Assembly: GCA_013811975.1 (NCBI GenBank)
Contig: JACCUF010000111.1
Location: 1 to 6,595, forward strand
DNA: 6,595 bases
DNA from: Geodermatophilaceae bacterium
GTDB lineage: Bacteria > Actinomycetota > Actinomycetes > Mycobacteriales > Geodermatophilaceae
Reading direction: 5' to 3'
Of this stretch, positions 1 to 5,817 are shown one piece after another. The notes beneath the pieces are model-generated. The model had not been told where the DNA came from, did not search any database, and saw only the letters and a program-made list of their open reading frames with translations. The number at the start of each line of letters is the position of its first letter. The first letter of the stretch is position 1. The translations under genes and the position numbers were made by a program.

Positions 1-2
1 CC

Positions 3-248
3 CGTGGAGCCCTCCGCCACCATGCTGACCTACAGGCTCACAGGCACTACAGAGGCTTCGGCGTCTACCGCGACGAACAGCTCATTCTCACCCGCCCAAG
101 CGCCCCTGACCAGACCACCACCCAGCCGCACCCAGCACGAATCTTCGCGCACCACGGTGCGTCTTCACCCGAAGGCGCTGGGGTGCTGACCTGCCTCAAC
201 CGTGCGCGCGCCCGGAGGGATTCGAACCCGCAACCTTCTGATCCGTAG
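3..248 (+). CDS. Possible C-terminal end of an HNH-type (DUF222/13E12-like) protein, partial
   Basis: The third plus frame is open from the left edge to a TAG at 246-248. Its early part contains RHHADLQAHRHYRGFGVYRD followed by EQLILTRPSAPD. This resembles the tail of actinobacterial DUF222/HNH endonuclease-like proteins, where a C-x-x-H-H helix is followed by a short beta hairpin ending in a TRP- or TSP-like segment. That resemblance is from memory and is weak. The frame runs about 40 bases into the antisense of tRNA-Arg, where it reads RDSNPQPSDP, a typical artefact of translating an antisense tRNA. Either the gene truly overlaps the tRNA 3' end, or this is a decayed or non-coding remnant. 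The start, and any catalytic residues upstream, lie outside the window. Confidence 0.3.
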   Translation, partial: RGALRHHADLQAHRHYRGFGVYRDEQLILTRPSAPDQTTTQPHPARIFAHHGASSPEGAGVLTCLNRARARRDSNPQPSDP

Positions 249-279
249 TCAGATGCTCTATCCGTTGAGCTACGGGCGC
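207..279 (-). tRNA. tRNA-Arg (anticodon ACG)
   Basis: The minus strand folds into a full 73-nt cloverleaf. The acceptor stem is GCGCCCG/CGGGCGC, the D stem GCTC/GAGC, and the anticodon stem TCTGA/TCAGA encloses the loop CTACGGA. Positions 34-36 therefore read ACG, the arginine CGN-reading tRNA whose A34 is normally deaminated to inosine. The T loop is TTCGAAT. The discriminator is G73 and no CCA is encoded, so CCA must be added enzymatically. The T stem GCGGG/CCCTC has one C50-U64 mismatch. The gene lies 43 bases downstream of tRNA-Ser on the same strand. Confidence 0.95.
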
Positions 280-299
280 CGTGGTACTTCGACCCGCCG

Positions 300-305
300 A
301 GTATA
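300..305 (-). promoter_or_regulatory. Candidate -10 box for tRNA-Arg
   Basis: In the 43-base spacer between the two tRNA genes the minus strand reads TATACT, which matches the TATAAT consensus at five of six positions. It sits 20 bases before the mature tRNA-Arg 5' end, leaving room for a start site near 293 and a short 5' leader for RNase P to remove. The -35 position would fall inside the 3' end of tRNA-Ser and shows no TTG-like hexamer. The call therefore rests on the -10 box and its placement. Confidence 0.45.
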
Positions 306-322
306 GGGGCCCGGATCGGACG

Positions 323-412
323 CGGAGGCTCGGGGATTTGAACCCCGGATGGGCGATGAACCCAAACCGCATTAGCAGTGCGGCGCCATAGACCGGACTA
401 GGCGAAGCCTCC
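323..412 (-). tRNA. tRNA-Ser (anticodon GCT)
   Basis: The minus strand forms a 90-nt class II tRNA with the long variable arm expected for serine. The acceptor stem is GGAGGCT/AGCCTCC, and the anticodon stem CCGCA/TGCGG holds the loop CTGCTAA, giving anticodon GCT (AGC/AGU codons). The variable arm pairs TGGG with CCCA. The T stem CGGGG/CCCCG is perfect around TTCAAAT. The discriminator is G73, also the usual serine base, and no CCA is encoded. No -10-like box is visible in the 32 bases between it and the MFS gene. Transcription may come from read-through of that gene or from a promoter inside its 3' end. Confidence 0.95.
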
Positions 413-444
413 TCTGGCAGCCGCCGGGCCACGCCACCCAAGAA

Positions 445-1680
445 TCAGGCGGCGAGCCCCTGGGCTACCGGGGCATGAGGGTACACCGGGCGCAGCGAGC
501 GCCCCGACGGCCGAGACCGCCCGGGCACCAGGCTGATCGCCAGAGCCGCAACCGATGCCAGTGCGGCCAGAGCCAACGCCCCGGCGACGCCGAAGGCGCC
601 CTCTACGAGCACACCAGCCACCCCGGCACCGATCGCGCTCGCTCCGTAGGCCACCGTCGTCATCCAGGTGAACGCCTCGGTCGCCACACCAGCGGGTACG
701 AGCACCGAGACCAGCGAATTTTGCACGGTCAGGGTCGGGGCCAGCGTCGTACCGCCGAGGAAGAGCATGGCGCCGAGCACCAGCAGGTTGTCGGCCAGGA
801 CCAACGGCACCATGCCGACGACGACGGCCAACAACGCCCAGCGGTACTGCTTGCTCAGCGCCAGCTGAGGATGCCGGGCACCGAACCAGAACCCGCCGAT
901 CGCGCTGCCCAGAGCCCAGACCGCGATCAAGACGCCCGCCATGCCCGGCGAGCCCAGCCGGTCGGCGAAGGCCGGCACGCCGACCTCGAGACAACCCAGC
1001 CCGAACATCAGCGCCGACCCGGACAGCAGCAACCGCGGCATGCCTGGCGCGCGGACCGGACCCCGGCGCCCGCGGACGCGTTCGATCGGCGAGTATCCGC
1101 GAATCTCCGGGGCGCGCGACAACACAATGGCACCGGTCATCGACATGGCTGCGGCCAGCCCGATGGCGACGATCGGCGAGGTCAGTAGGACCAGGACAGC
1201 CACCACCGCAGGCCCGGCGACAAAGACCAGCTCCACGCTGATCGCGTCCAGGGCATAGGCCGCCTGCCGTACGGAACTGCCTTCGGTGACCCGCTGCCAG
1301 ACCGCCCGGACCGTGGAGGAGACCAGCGGCATGCCAGCCCCCGCCACGACGCAGGCCACCAGCAGAGTCCACAGTGGAGCACCAAGGACCACCGTCGCGA
1401 CCAGGCCGGCGAGCAGGAACGGGAAGACTGCGGCGGTCACCAGCAGCAACGTCGAAGCGCCGCGCCGATCGGCGAACCGTCCGTAGATGGGCGCGAAGGC
1501 AGCGATCGAGAGTCCGTACGTCGCAGCCGCGAGGCCGGCGATGGCGTACGAGCCGGTGTGTTGTTCGACGAGCAACAGCAGAGCCAGCGGCACCATGGAT
1601 GCCGGGAGCCGGCCGGCGAACCCGGCCAGCAACAGGGTGGGGGCACTGGGCATCTTCCAGACGGTGAGGTACTGACGCAT
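445..1680 (-). CDS. MFS transporter (probable 12-TM drug/solute exporter)
   Basis: This encodes 411 residues, a usual major facilitator length. Hydrophobic segments run along almost the whole chain in two halves, separated by a basic loop near residues 192-216 (ERVRGRRGPVR), as expected for a 6+6 helix inner-membrane transporter. Signature motif A is visible after the second helix at about residues 67-75 (GRFADRRGA). The N-terminal pattern, with APTLLLAGFAGRLP followed by PLALLLLVEQ, is common in actinobacterial MFS proteins of unknown substrate. I chose the ATG at 1678-1680 because AAGGAGG lies nine bases upstream. An ATG at 1708-1710 would add MFDRRRRRAL and place that ribosome site inside the gene. 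The gene is divergent from the CGNR regulator, so it is probably its target. The substrate cannot be read from the sequence; efflux is an inference. Confidence 0.93.
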   Translation of the reverse strand: MRQYLTVWKMPSAPTLLLAGFAGRLPASMVPLALLLLVEQHTGSYAIAGLAAATYGLSIAAFAPIYGRFADRRGASTLLLVTAAVFPFLLAGLVATVVLGAPLWTLLVACVVAGAGMPLVSSTVRAVWQRVTEGSSVRQAAYALDAISVELVFVAGPAVVAVLVLLTSPIVAIGLAAAMSMTGAIVLSRAPEIRGYSPIERVRGRRGPVRAPGMPRLLLSGSALMFGLGCLEVGVPAFADRLGSPGMAGVLIAVWALGSAIGGFWFGARHPQLALSKQYRWALLAVVVGMVPLVLADNLLVLGAMLFLGGTTLAPTLTVQNSLVSVLVPAGVATEAFTWMTTVAYGASAIGAGVAGVLVEGAFGVAGALALAALASVAALAISLVPGRSRPSGRSLRPVYPHAPVAQGLAA

Positions 1681-1689
1681 GAGGGCTCG

Positions 1690-1696
1690 CCTCCTT
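1690..1696 (-). promoter_or_regulatory. Ribosome binding site that fixes the MFS start
   Basis: The minus strand reads AAGGAGG, a near-perfect anti-16S match, nine bases before the ATG at 1680. It favours that start over the in-frame ATG at 1710, which would lie upstream of it. Confidence 0.8.
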
Positions 1697-1732
1697 CGGC
1701 GATCGAACAATCTCGGGCGTAGGGCCCAAAAC

Positions 1733-1751
1733 GCGGTAGACTCCTTACCGC
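1733..1751. promoter_or_regulatory. Inverted repeat, candidate operator between MFS and CGNR genes
   Basis: GCGGTA and TACCGC form a perfect six-base inverted repeat around seven bases. It covers the candidate -35 of the plus-strand promoter and reaches the predicted start site of the minus-strand promoter. A dimer bound here could repress both genes. That the CGNR protein is the ligand is inferred only from adjacency. Confidence 0.4.
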
Positions 1752-1766
1752 ATCCTCAGGTTAGAT
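1737..1766 (+). promoter_or_regulatory. Candidate promoter of the CGNR regulator gene
   Basis: On the plus strand TAGACT (1737-1742) and TTAGAT (1761-1766) are 18 bases apart. This is a weaker -35/-10 pair than the opposing one. Transcription would begin near 1773, leaving a leader of about 14 bases that carries GGGAG (1778-1782), four bases before the ATG. It overlaps the MFS promoter head-on, which would make the two promoters mutually exclusive. Confidence 0.35.
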
Positions 1767-1786
1767 GTCTTCGCGTAGGGAGTCAA
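1758..1786 (-). promoter_or_regulatory. Candidate sigma-70-type promoter of the MFS gene
   Basis: On the minus strand TTGACT (1781-1786) is followed after exactly 17 bases by TAACCT (1758-1763). This is a good vegetative -35/-10 pair with ideal spacing. Transcription would start near 1751, giving a leader of about 70 bases before the MFS ATG. The -35 hexamer directly abuts the ATG of the divergent regulator gene, so the two transcription units share control DNA. Confidence 0.6.
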
Positions 1787-2320
1787 ATGGATTACGAGGG
1801 CTACACATCTCCGTCGACGGAACTCGCGATCGACCTCGCCAATGCCGACATGTCCCAGCAAGGGGCGGCGATCGACGCCTTCCTGGCTGCTCATGATGAG
1901 TGGCTCACCCCGCGCACCCGACTCACCCTGCGGCCGGTCGAGCGAGCCGAACTCGGCACCGTCGCCGCCATGATCCGAGCGGTCGCCGCCGCCGAGGACG
2001 AGGAGACCGTGATCGAGCGGCTCAACGACCTGCTCGCGAAGTCCACGCCGCATCCTCGGGTGACCAACCACGACGGCGGCCTGCACGTGCACTACAGCCG
2101 TGACCGCTCCACAGCCGTCGAGCAGATCACCACGACCGTCGCTGTCGGGATCACCCTGCTGGTGACCGCGCATGGGTGGACGCGGCTCGGTATCTGTAGC
2201 GCCACCGACTGCCAGGACGTCTACGTAGACACCTCTCGCAACCAGACTCGTCGATTCTGCTCAGGCACGTGTTCGAGCCGAAGCAGCGTCGCGGCCTTCC
2301 GCGCCCGGCAGAAAGCCTGA
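1787..2320 (+). CDS. CGNR zinc-finger (ABATE-domain) transcriptional regulator
   Basis: This encodes 177 residues. The N-terminal part, from about residues 5-130, matches the ABATE-type ligand/stress domain: an ELAIDLANA strand-helix opening followed by a helical region. The C-terminus is a CGNR-type zinc finger with four cysteines at C137, C142, C158 and C162, in the usual frame GxCSATDC...VDTSRNQTRRFCSGTC. The tail SSRSSVAAFRARQKA is the basic helix of the family. The family motif CGNR reads CSSR here, so only its Cys and Arg are kept. The ATG at 1787 has GGGAG just upstream. The reading frame continues further upstream, but that extension would run into the MFS start region. Members are thought to be DNA-binding regulators. 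Here it is divergent from an MFS transporter and probably regulates it. Confidence 0.85.
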   Translation: MDYEGYTSPSTELAIDLANADMSQQGAAIDAFLAAHDEWLTPRTRLTLRPVERAELGTVAAMIRAVAAAEDEETVIERLNDLLAKSTPHPRVTNHDGGLHVHYSRDRSTAVEQITTTVAVGITLLVTAHGWTRLGICSATDCQDVYVDTSRNQTRRFCSGTCSSRSSVAAFRARQKA

Positions 2321-2346
2321 GCAGCACCGCGCACTACCCTCGCCTG

Positions 2347-3831
2347 ATGCTGCAGCGACAGACGACCAAGCCAGCCGTGATCGAAGCCGTGATCGGGCCC
2401 AAGAAGACTCGGCTTGACCTCCAGCTGTTCACCAGCGTTCACGACCTGCCGAACACTGCTGCCGACCCGATTCTCACCTGGCTGTCCCAGGCCGCAAATA
2501 GGGGCAAACTGTGGCTTGCCATCGCCGGGCTCCTGGGTACCCGCAAGGGGCCGACCCGACGCGCTGCGCTACGTGGGATGGGTTCGCTGTGGGTCAGTAG
2601 CGCTGTCAGCAACGGTCTGATCAAGCCGATCTTTCGTCGGGTACGGCCGGTGGCATATCCCGACATCCCGATCACCCGAACCCTGCGCCGCGCTCCGCGG
2701 ACCTTCTCCTTTCCCAGCGGCCACTCCGCCTCCGCGGCTGCGTTCGCCACCGGGGTGGCCCTGGAGGCACCGATCGTGGGCGCAGCGATCGCCCCGATCG
2801 CGCTGGCCGTGGGCTTCTCGCGGATCCGGGTCGGAGTCCACTACCCCGGGGACGTCCTCGCCGGGTTTGCCATCGGCAGCGGACTGGCTCTGACCTCCCA
2901 GCACTGGTGGAAGGTCCGGCCGGCCCGCCCGGCCAAGGTACGCCCAACGCAGGTCGCACCCGCCCTGGCCGGAGGTGAGGGCATGGTGATCGCGATCAAC
3001 CCGAACTCCGGCAGCGCCAACGACGACACCGTCGCGCTGATCCGAGCCGCCCTGCCCGCGGCCGAGATCATCGAACTCACCCCAGACAGCCTCCTGGCCG
3101 ACCTGCTCGAGGAGGCCGCGTCGCGCGCGAAAGCACTGGGGGTCGCCGGCGGCGACGGAACGGTCGCAGCGGCGGCCGCCGTGGCGACCGAACACGACCT
3201 CCCACTGGCCGTAATCCCCGCCGGTACGTTGAACCACTTCGCCGCTGACGTTGGCATCCAATCGCTGGACGACGTGGTCTCCGGCCTTGAAGCGGGCGAG
3301 GCGGTGCGCGTGGACATTGCTGAGGTCGGCGGCATCCCGTTCCTCAACACCGCCAGCATCGGCGCCTATCCAGAGATGGTGCGCCGCCGCGATGAGCTGG
3401 CCCCCCGCTTGGGTAAATGGCCATCGCTGGTTGTCGCCGCCGCCCAGGTCCTGCGCAGCCAGAAGCCGATCCATGTGGACCTCAATGGCAAGCGGGTCGC
3501 TGCATGGATTGTCTTCGTCGGCAATTGCTCCTACACCCCGCGCGGCCTGTCCCCCGCCTGGCGACCGCGGCTGGAGGACGGAATGCTCGACGTGCAGTAC
3601 CTGCGCGCGGACACGAAGTGGAGCCGCAGCCGTACGGTGCTGACCCAGCTCTTCGGCATCACAGAGCACACCGGCTTGTATGTGGACGAGGTCGTCAAGG
3701 AACTGCGAGTGGTCTCACACTCCGGTCCGCAGGAGATCGCACGCGACGGCGAGCCTGCCGAGTCGGCGACCGAGTTCCACTTCGTCAAGCGTCCGCGTCA
3801 GCTGATCGTCTACCGACCGCACGACCTCTAG
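2347..3831 (+). CDS. Bifunctional PAP2 phosphatase / diacylglycerol kinase family protein
   Basis: This encodes 494 residues with two enzyme domains. Residues about 20-190 are a PAP2 lipid phosphatase with all three active-site motifs: K93-x6-R100-P101, P123-S-G-H126, and S158-R159-x5-H165-x3-D169. Hydrophobic segments between them suggest a membrane-embedded domain. Residues about 212-490 are a diacylglycerol/sphingosine-kinase-type domain opening with MVIAINPNSGSA. It has the nucleotide-binding GGDGT at 268-272 and PAGTLNHFA from 291. The expected roles are dephosphorylation and phosphorylation of lipid phosphates such as phosphatidate or undecaprenyl/glycerolipid phosphates; the actual substrates are not deducible. 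The start is uncertain. The ATG at 2347, 26 bases after the CGNR gene, lacks a clear ribosome site, and GTG codons at 2377 and 2389 are alternatives. A GTG at 2269 would overlap the CGNR gene and is less likely. Confidence 0.93.
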   Translation: MLQRQTTKPAVIEAVIGPKKTRLDLQLFTSVHDLPNTAADPILTWLSQAANRGKLWLAIAGLLGTRKGPTRRAALRGMGSLWVSSAVSNGLIKPIFRRVRPVAYPDIPITRTLRRAPRTFSFPSGHSASAAAFATGVALEAPIVGAAIAPIALAVGFSRIRVGVHYPGDVLAGFAIGSGLALTSQHWWKVRPARPAKVRPTQVAPALAGGEGMVIAINPNSGSANDDTVALIRAALPAAEIIELTPDSLLADLLEEAASRAKALGVAGGDGTVAAAAAVATEHDLPLAVIPAGTLNHFAADVGIQSLDDVVSGLEAGEAVRVDIAEVGGIPFLNTASIGAYPEMVRRRDELAPRLGKWPSLVVAAAQVLRSQKPIHVDLNGKRVAAWIVFVGNCSYTPRGLSPAWRPRLEDGMLDVQYLRADTKWSRSRTVLTQLFGITEHTGLYVDEVVKELRVVSHSGPQEIARDGEPAESATEFHFVKRPRQLIVYRPHDL

Positions 3832-3863
3832 GCCGGTAGGCCCGTTCGGCACGGACTCACTGC

Positions 3864-3869
3864 GGAGGA
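3864..3869 (+). promoter_or_regulatory. Strong Shine-Dalgarno-like GGAGGA before malQ, oddly spaced
   Basis: GGAGGA lies 18 bases before the malQ GTG at 3888, too far for normal initiation. It is 11 bases from an out-of-frame GTG at 3881 that opens an eight-codon reading frame (MCRELAED, stop at 3905-3907) overlapping the malQ start. It may serve malQ from a distance, serve the short frame with coupled re-initiation, or be chance. A TACAGT at 3872-3877 could also be a -10 box, but it has no convincing -35. Confidence 0.35.
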
Positions 3870-3887
3870 AATACAGTCAGGTGTGTC

Positions 3888-5756
3888 GTGAACTCGCCGA
3901 GGACTGACTCCTGGGGCATCGACGCGCGCTGGGTGGATGCCGACGAGGTCGAGCAGAGGGTGAGCGAGCAGACCGTCGCGGCGCTGCGCTCAGCAATCGG
4001 TCAACCGCCTGACGATCTGGAGGAGACCGCCCCGCTGGTCCTACGGCCAGGGGCATCGCTGGCCGGTCTGCCCGGGATCGAAGGTCCGATCGAAGTGATC
4101 TGCGAGGACCGATCCAGACATCGGATCGGGCAGGCAGTCCCGGTGGATTTTCCGTTCGGTTACCACCGGGTACGGGCCTCTGACGGTCGGGAACGGATGC
4201 TCATCGTGTCCCCCGGCCGGTGCTGGCTCCCCGAGGGCTGGCGGGCGTGGGGATGGACGGTGCAGCTCTACGCCGCGCGGTCGGAAACAAGTTGGGGCTT
4301 CGGTGATCTCGGGGATCTCCGGTCGATCCGGGACTGGGCCCAGGAAGCGGGGGCGGGTTTCCTGCTGGTCAACCCGCTGCACGCCGTGTCGCCGACCTCA
4401 CCGCAGGAGCCCTCGCCGTACCTCCCGGCGACCCGGCGCTTCCGGAACCCGCTCTACCTCCGTGTCGAGGAGGTCGAGGGCGCCGATGTCGTCGACCTCG
4501 AGGGCGCTCGTACCGCGGGCAGGGCTTTGTGCGAACTCCCATTCATTGACCGGGACGCGGTCTGGATGCTCAAGCGCGGTGCGCTGCATCAGATCTTCTC
4601 CGGGAGCGGCGGCGGGACGAACTTCGCTCAGTGGCGGATGCAGCTGGGCGAACCGCTCGAAGAGTTCGCAACCTGGTCTGCGCTGGCCGACGAGTTCGGG
4701 TGGGACTTCCACGACTGGCCAGTGGATCTGCATCGGCCAGACAGCCCGTCGGTTGCCCGGTATCGCGTCGAGCACGAGGCGGAGATCGCCTTTCACGCAT
4801 GGCTGCAGTGGCTATTGGACAAACAGATCCGGACGTCCACCGCAGGCATGACCGTCTTGCAGGATCTGCCGATCGGGGTGCAGGGGGGCGGCGCGGACGC
4901 GTGGGCATGGCAGGACCAGATCGCCGACTGCGTTCGGATCGGGGCGCCGCCGGACCTGTTCAACGCGCGCGGACAGAACTGGGGTTCACCGCCGCTGATT
5001 CCTTGGCGGATGCGGGCGGCAAACTATGAGGCGTTCATCGCCGCGGTTCGGGCCACCATGGCGGCGACCGGTGGCCTGCGAATCGACCACGTCATGGGAC
5101 TGTTCCGACTGTGGTGGCTGCCCGTCGACGCATCTCCCACCGACGGCGCCTACGTCCGCTACCCGAGTGCCGATCTGCTCAACATCGTTGCACTGGAAAG
5201 CTACCGGGCCAAGGCGATCGTGGTCGGCGAAGATCTGGGGACGGTCGAGGCCGGGGTACGAGAGACGCTGGCTGAGCACGGGATCCTGGCCTACAAGCTG
5301 CTCGTGTTCGAAGACGATGCGCCGGAAAAGTGGCCGGCACAATCCATGGCTGCGGTGACCACGCACGACCTGCCGACCGTGGCCGGGCTGTGGTCCGGTG
5401 CCGACCTCGCCGAGCAGCGCGGCTTCGCCAGTGGCACCGAGGAGGATCTCCGCAACGGTGCGGCAGAGCTCCGCTCCCGGCTGAGTCCGACCGGGCTGTC
5501 CGAGGACGCGAGCCCACAATCCGCTGTCGTCGCTGCCTACAAGCTGTTGGCCCGCAGCCCCGCGACCCTGCTCTCGGCCACCCTGGAGGACGCCGTGGCA
5601 GACCCGCGTCGGCCCAATATGCCCGGGGTGCCGGCTCGGCCGAACTGGGCGCTGCCGCTGCCGGTCCGGATCGAGGATCTGGCCGCCCATCCAGTCGCCA
5701 ATGCCATCGCTCACACCCTCACCGCCGTCGTCAACCCACCACGACCACCCGAGTGA
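3888..5756 (+). CDS. malQ: 4-alpha-glucanotransferase (amylomaltase, GH77)
   Basis: This encodes 622 residues, within the range of actinobacterial MalQ. The enzyme moves 1,4-alpha-glucan chains between maltodextrins in the cytoplasm. An N-terminal beta domain ends in FGYHRVRASDGRERMLIVSP (about 90-109). The GH77 barrel begins at WGWTVQLYAARSETSWGFGD. Family landmarks are NPLHA (162-166), the SPYLPATRRFRNPLYLR block from 176, and DLPIGV at 326-331. The catalytic residues are the nucleophile D400 in LRIDHVMG, the acid/base E448 in VVGEDLG, and the stabilising D494 in TTHDLPT. All three are intact. The GTG at 3888 is the only nearby in-frame start. It has only a weak AGGTG close by, while a much stronger GGAGGA lies 18 bases upstream. 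The gene follows the PAP2 gene by 56 bases. Confidence 0.95.
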   Translation: MNSPRTDSWGIDARWVDADEVEQRVSEQTVAALRSAIGQPPDDLEETAPLVLRPGASLAGLPGIEGPIEVICEDRSRHRIGQAVPVDFPFGYHRVRASDGRERMLIVSPGRCWLPEGWRAWGWTVQLYAARSETSWGFGDLGDLRSIRDWAQEAGAGFLLVNPLHAVSPTSPQEPSPYLPATRRFRNPLYLRVEEVEGADVVDLEGARTAGRALCELPFIDRDAVWMLKRGALHQIFSGSGGGTNFAQWRMQLGEPLEEFATWSALADEFGWDFHDWPVDLHRPDSPSVARYRVEHEAEIAFHAWLQWLLDKQIRTSTAGMTVLQDLPIGVQGGGADAWAWQDQIADCVRIGAPPDLFNARGQNWGSPPLIPWRMRAANYEAFIAAVRATMAATGGLRIDHVMGLFRLWWLPVDASPTDGAYVRYPSADLLNIVALESYRAKAIVVGEDLGTVEAGVRETLAEHGILAYKLLVFEDDAPEKWPAQSMAAVTTHDLPTVAGLWSGADLAEQRGFASGTEEDLRNGAAELRSRLSPTGLSEDASPQSAVVAAYKLLARSPATLLSATLEDAVADPRRPNMPGVPARPNWALPLPVRIEDLAAHPVANAIAHTLTAVVNPPRPPE

Positions 5757-5803
5757 AGGCGCCCTGGTATCGAACCTATTGGCACATGGCGTCCTTGACT
5801 CGG
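5749..5803 (+). terminator. Stem-loop at the malQ stop codon (terminator-like or regulatory)
   Basis: The left arm CCGAGTGAAGGCGCC (5749-5763) pairs with the right arm GGCGTCCTTGACTCGG (5788-5803). This gives 14 Watson-Crick pairs plus one bulged T (5792) and one G-G mismatch (5755/5797), around a loop of 24 bases. The left arm includes the malQ stop codon. No T-run follows, so it is not a classical intrinsic terminator; T-less hairpins are common at actinobacterial gene ends. Because the right arm ends 14 bases before the next ATG, it could instead act on expression of the PHP gene. Confidence 0.5.
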
Positions 5804-5817
5804 ATCAAAATGGCGTC

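Noticed and set aside
196..441. Minus-strand 81-residue open frame across both tRNA genes
   Set aside because: It is a translation of the tRNA genes and their spacer; the VAQRIEHLTTDQKVAGSNPS pattern is the well-known artefact of translating tRNAs.
455..474. Hairpins AGCCC-CT-GGGCT and GCCCC-N9-GGGGC near the MFS 3' end
   Set aside because: They are short, mutually exclusive, lie inside the coding region upstream of the stop, and have no T-run; they are expected by chance at this G+C.
475..1188. Plus-strand 237-residue frame antisense to the MFS gene
   Set aside because: Low-complexity Arg/Gln/His-rich product, typical of a GC-rich antisense shadow.
398..1729. Minus-strand 443-residue frame overlapping the MFS gene
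   Set aside because: It is rich in Arg, Gly and Ala with no membrane or domain pattern. The MFS frame has clear helices, motif A and a ribosome site.
1679..1786. Upstream extension of the CGNR protein by 36 residues
   Set aside because: It would overlap the MFS start and both promoters, and the extension is an Arg-rich non-conserved sequence. The ATG at 1787 has a ribosome site and begins the family-like N-terminus.
2569..3669. Minus-strand 366-residue frame antisense to the PAP2-DAGK gene
   Set aside because: No recognisable domain; the plus frame carries all catalytic motifs of two enzyme families.
3830..3842. TAGGCC direct repeat after the PAP2-DAGK stop
   Set aside because: Two six-base copies separated by one base form no useful hairpin and have no supporting context.
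4986..5714. Minus-strand 242-residue frame antisense to malQ
   Set aside because: Compositionally biased shadow; the malQ frame contains the GH77 catalytic residues across this stretch.
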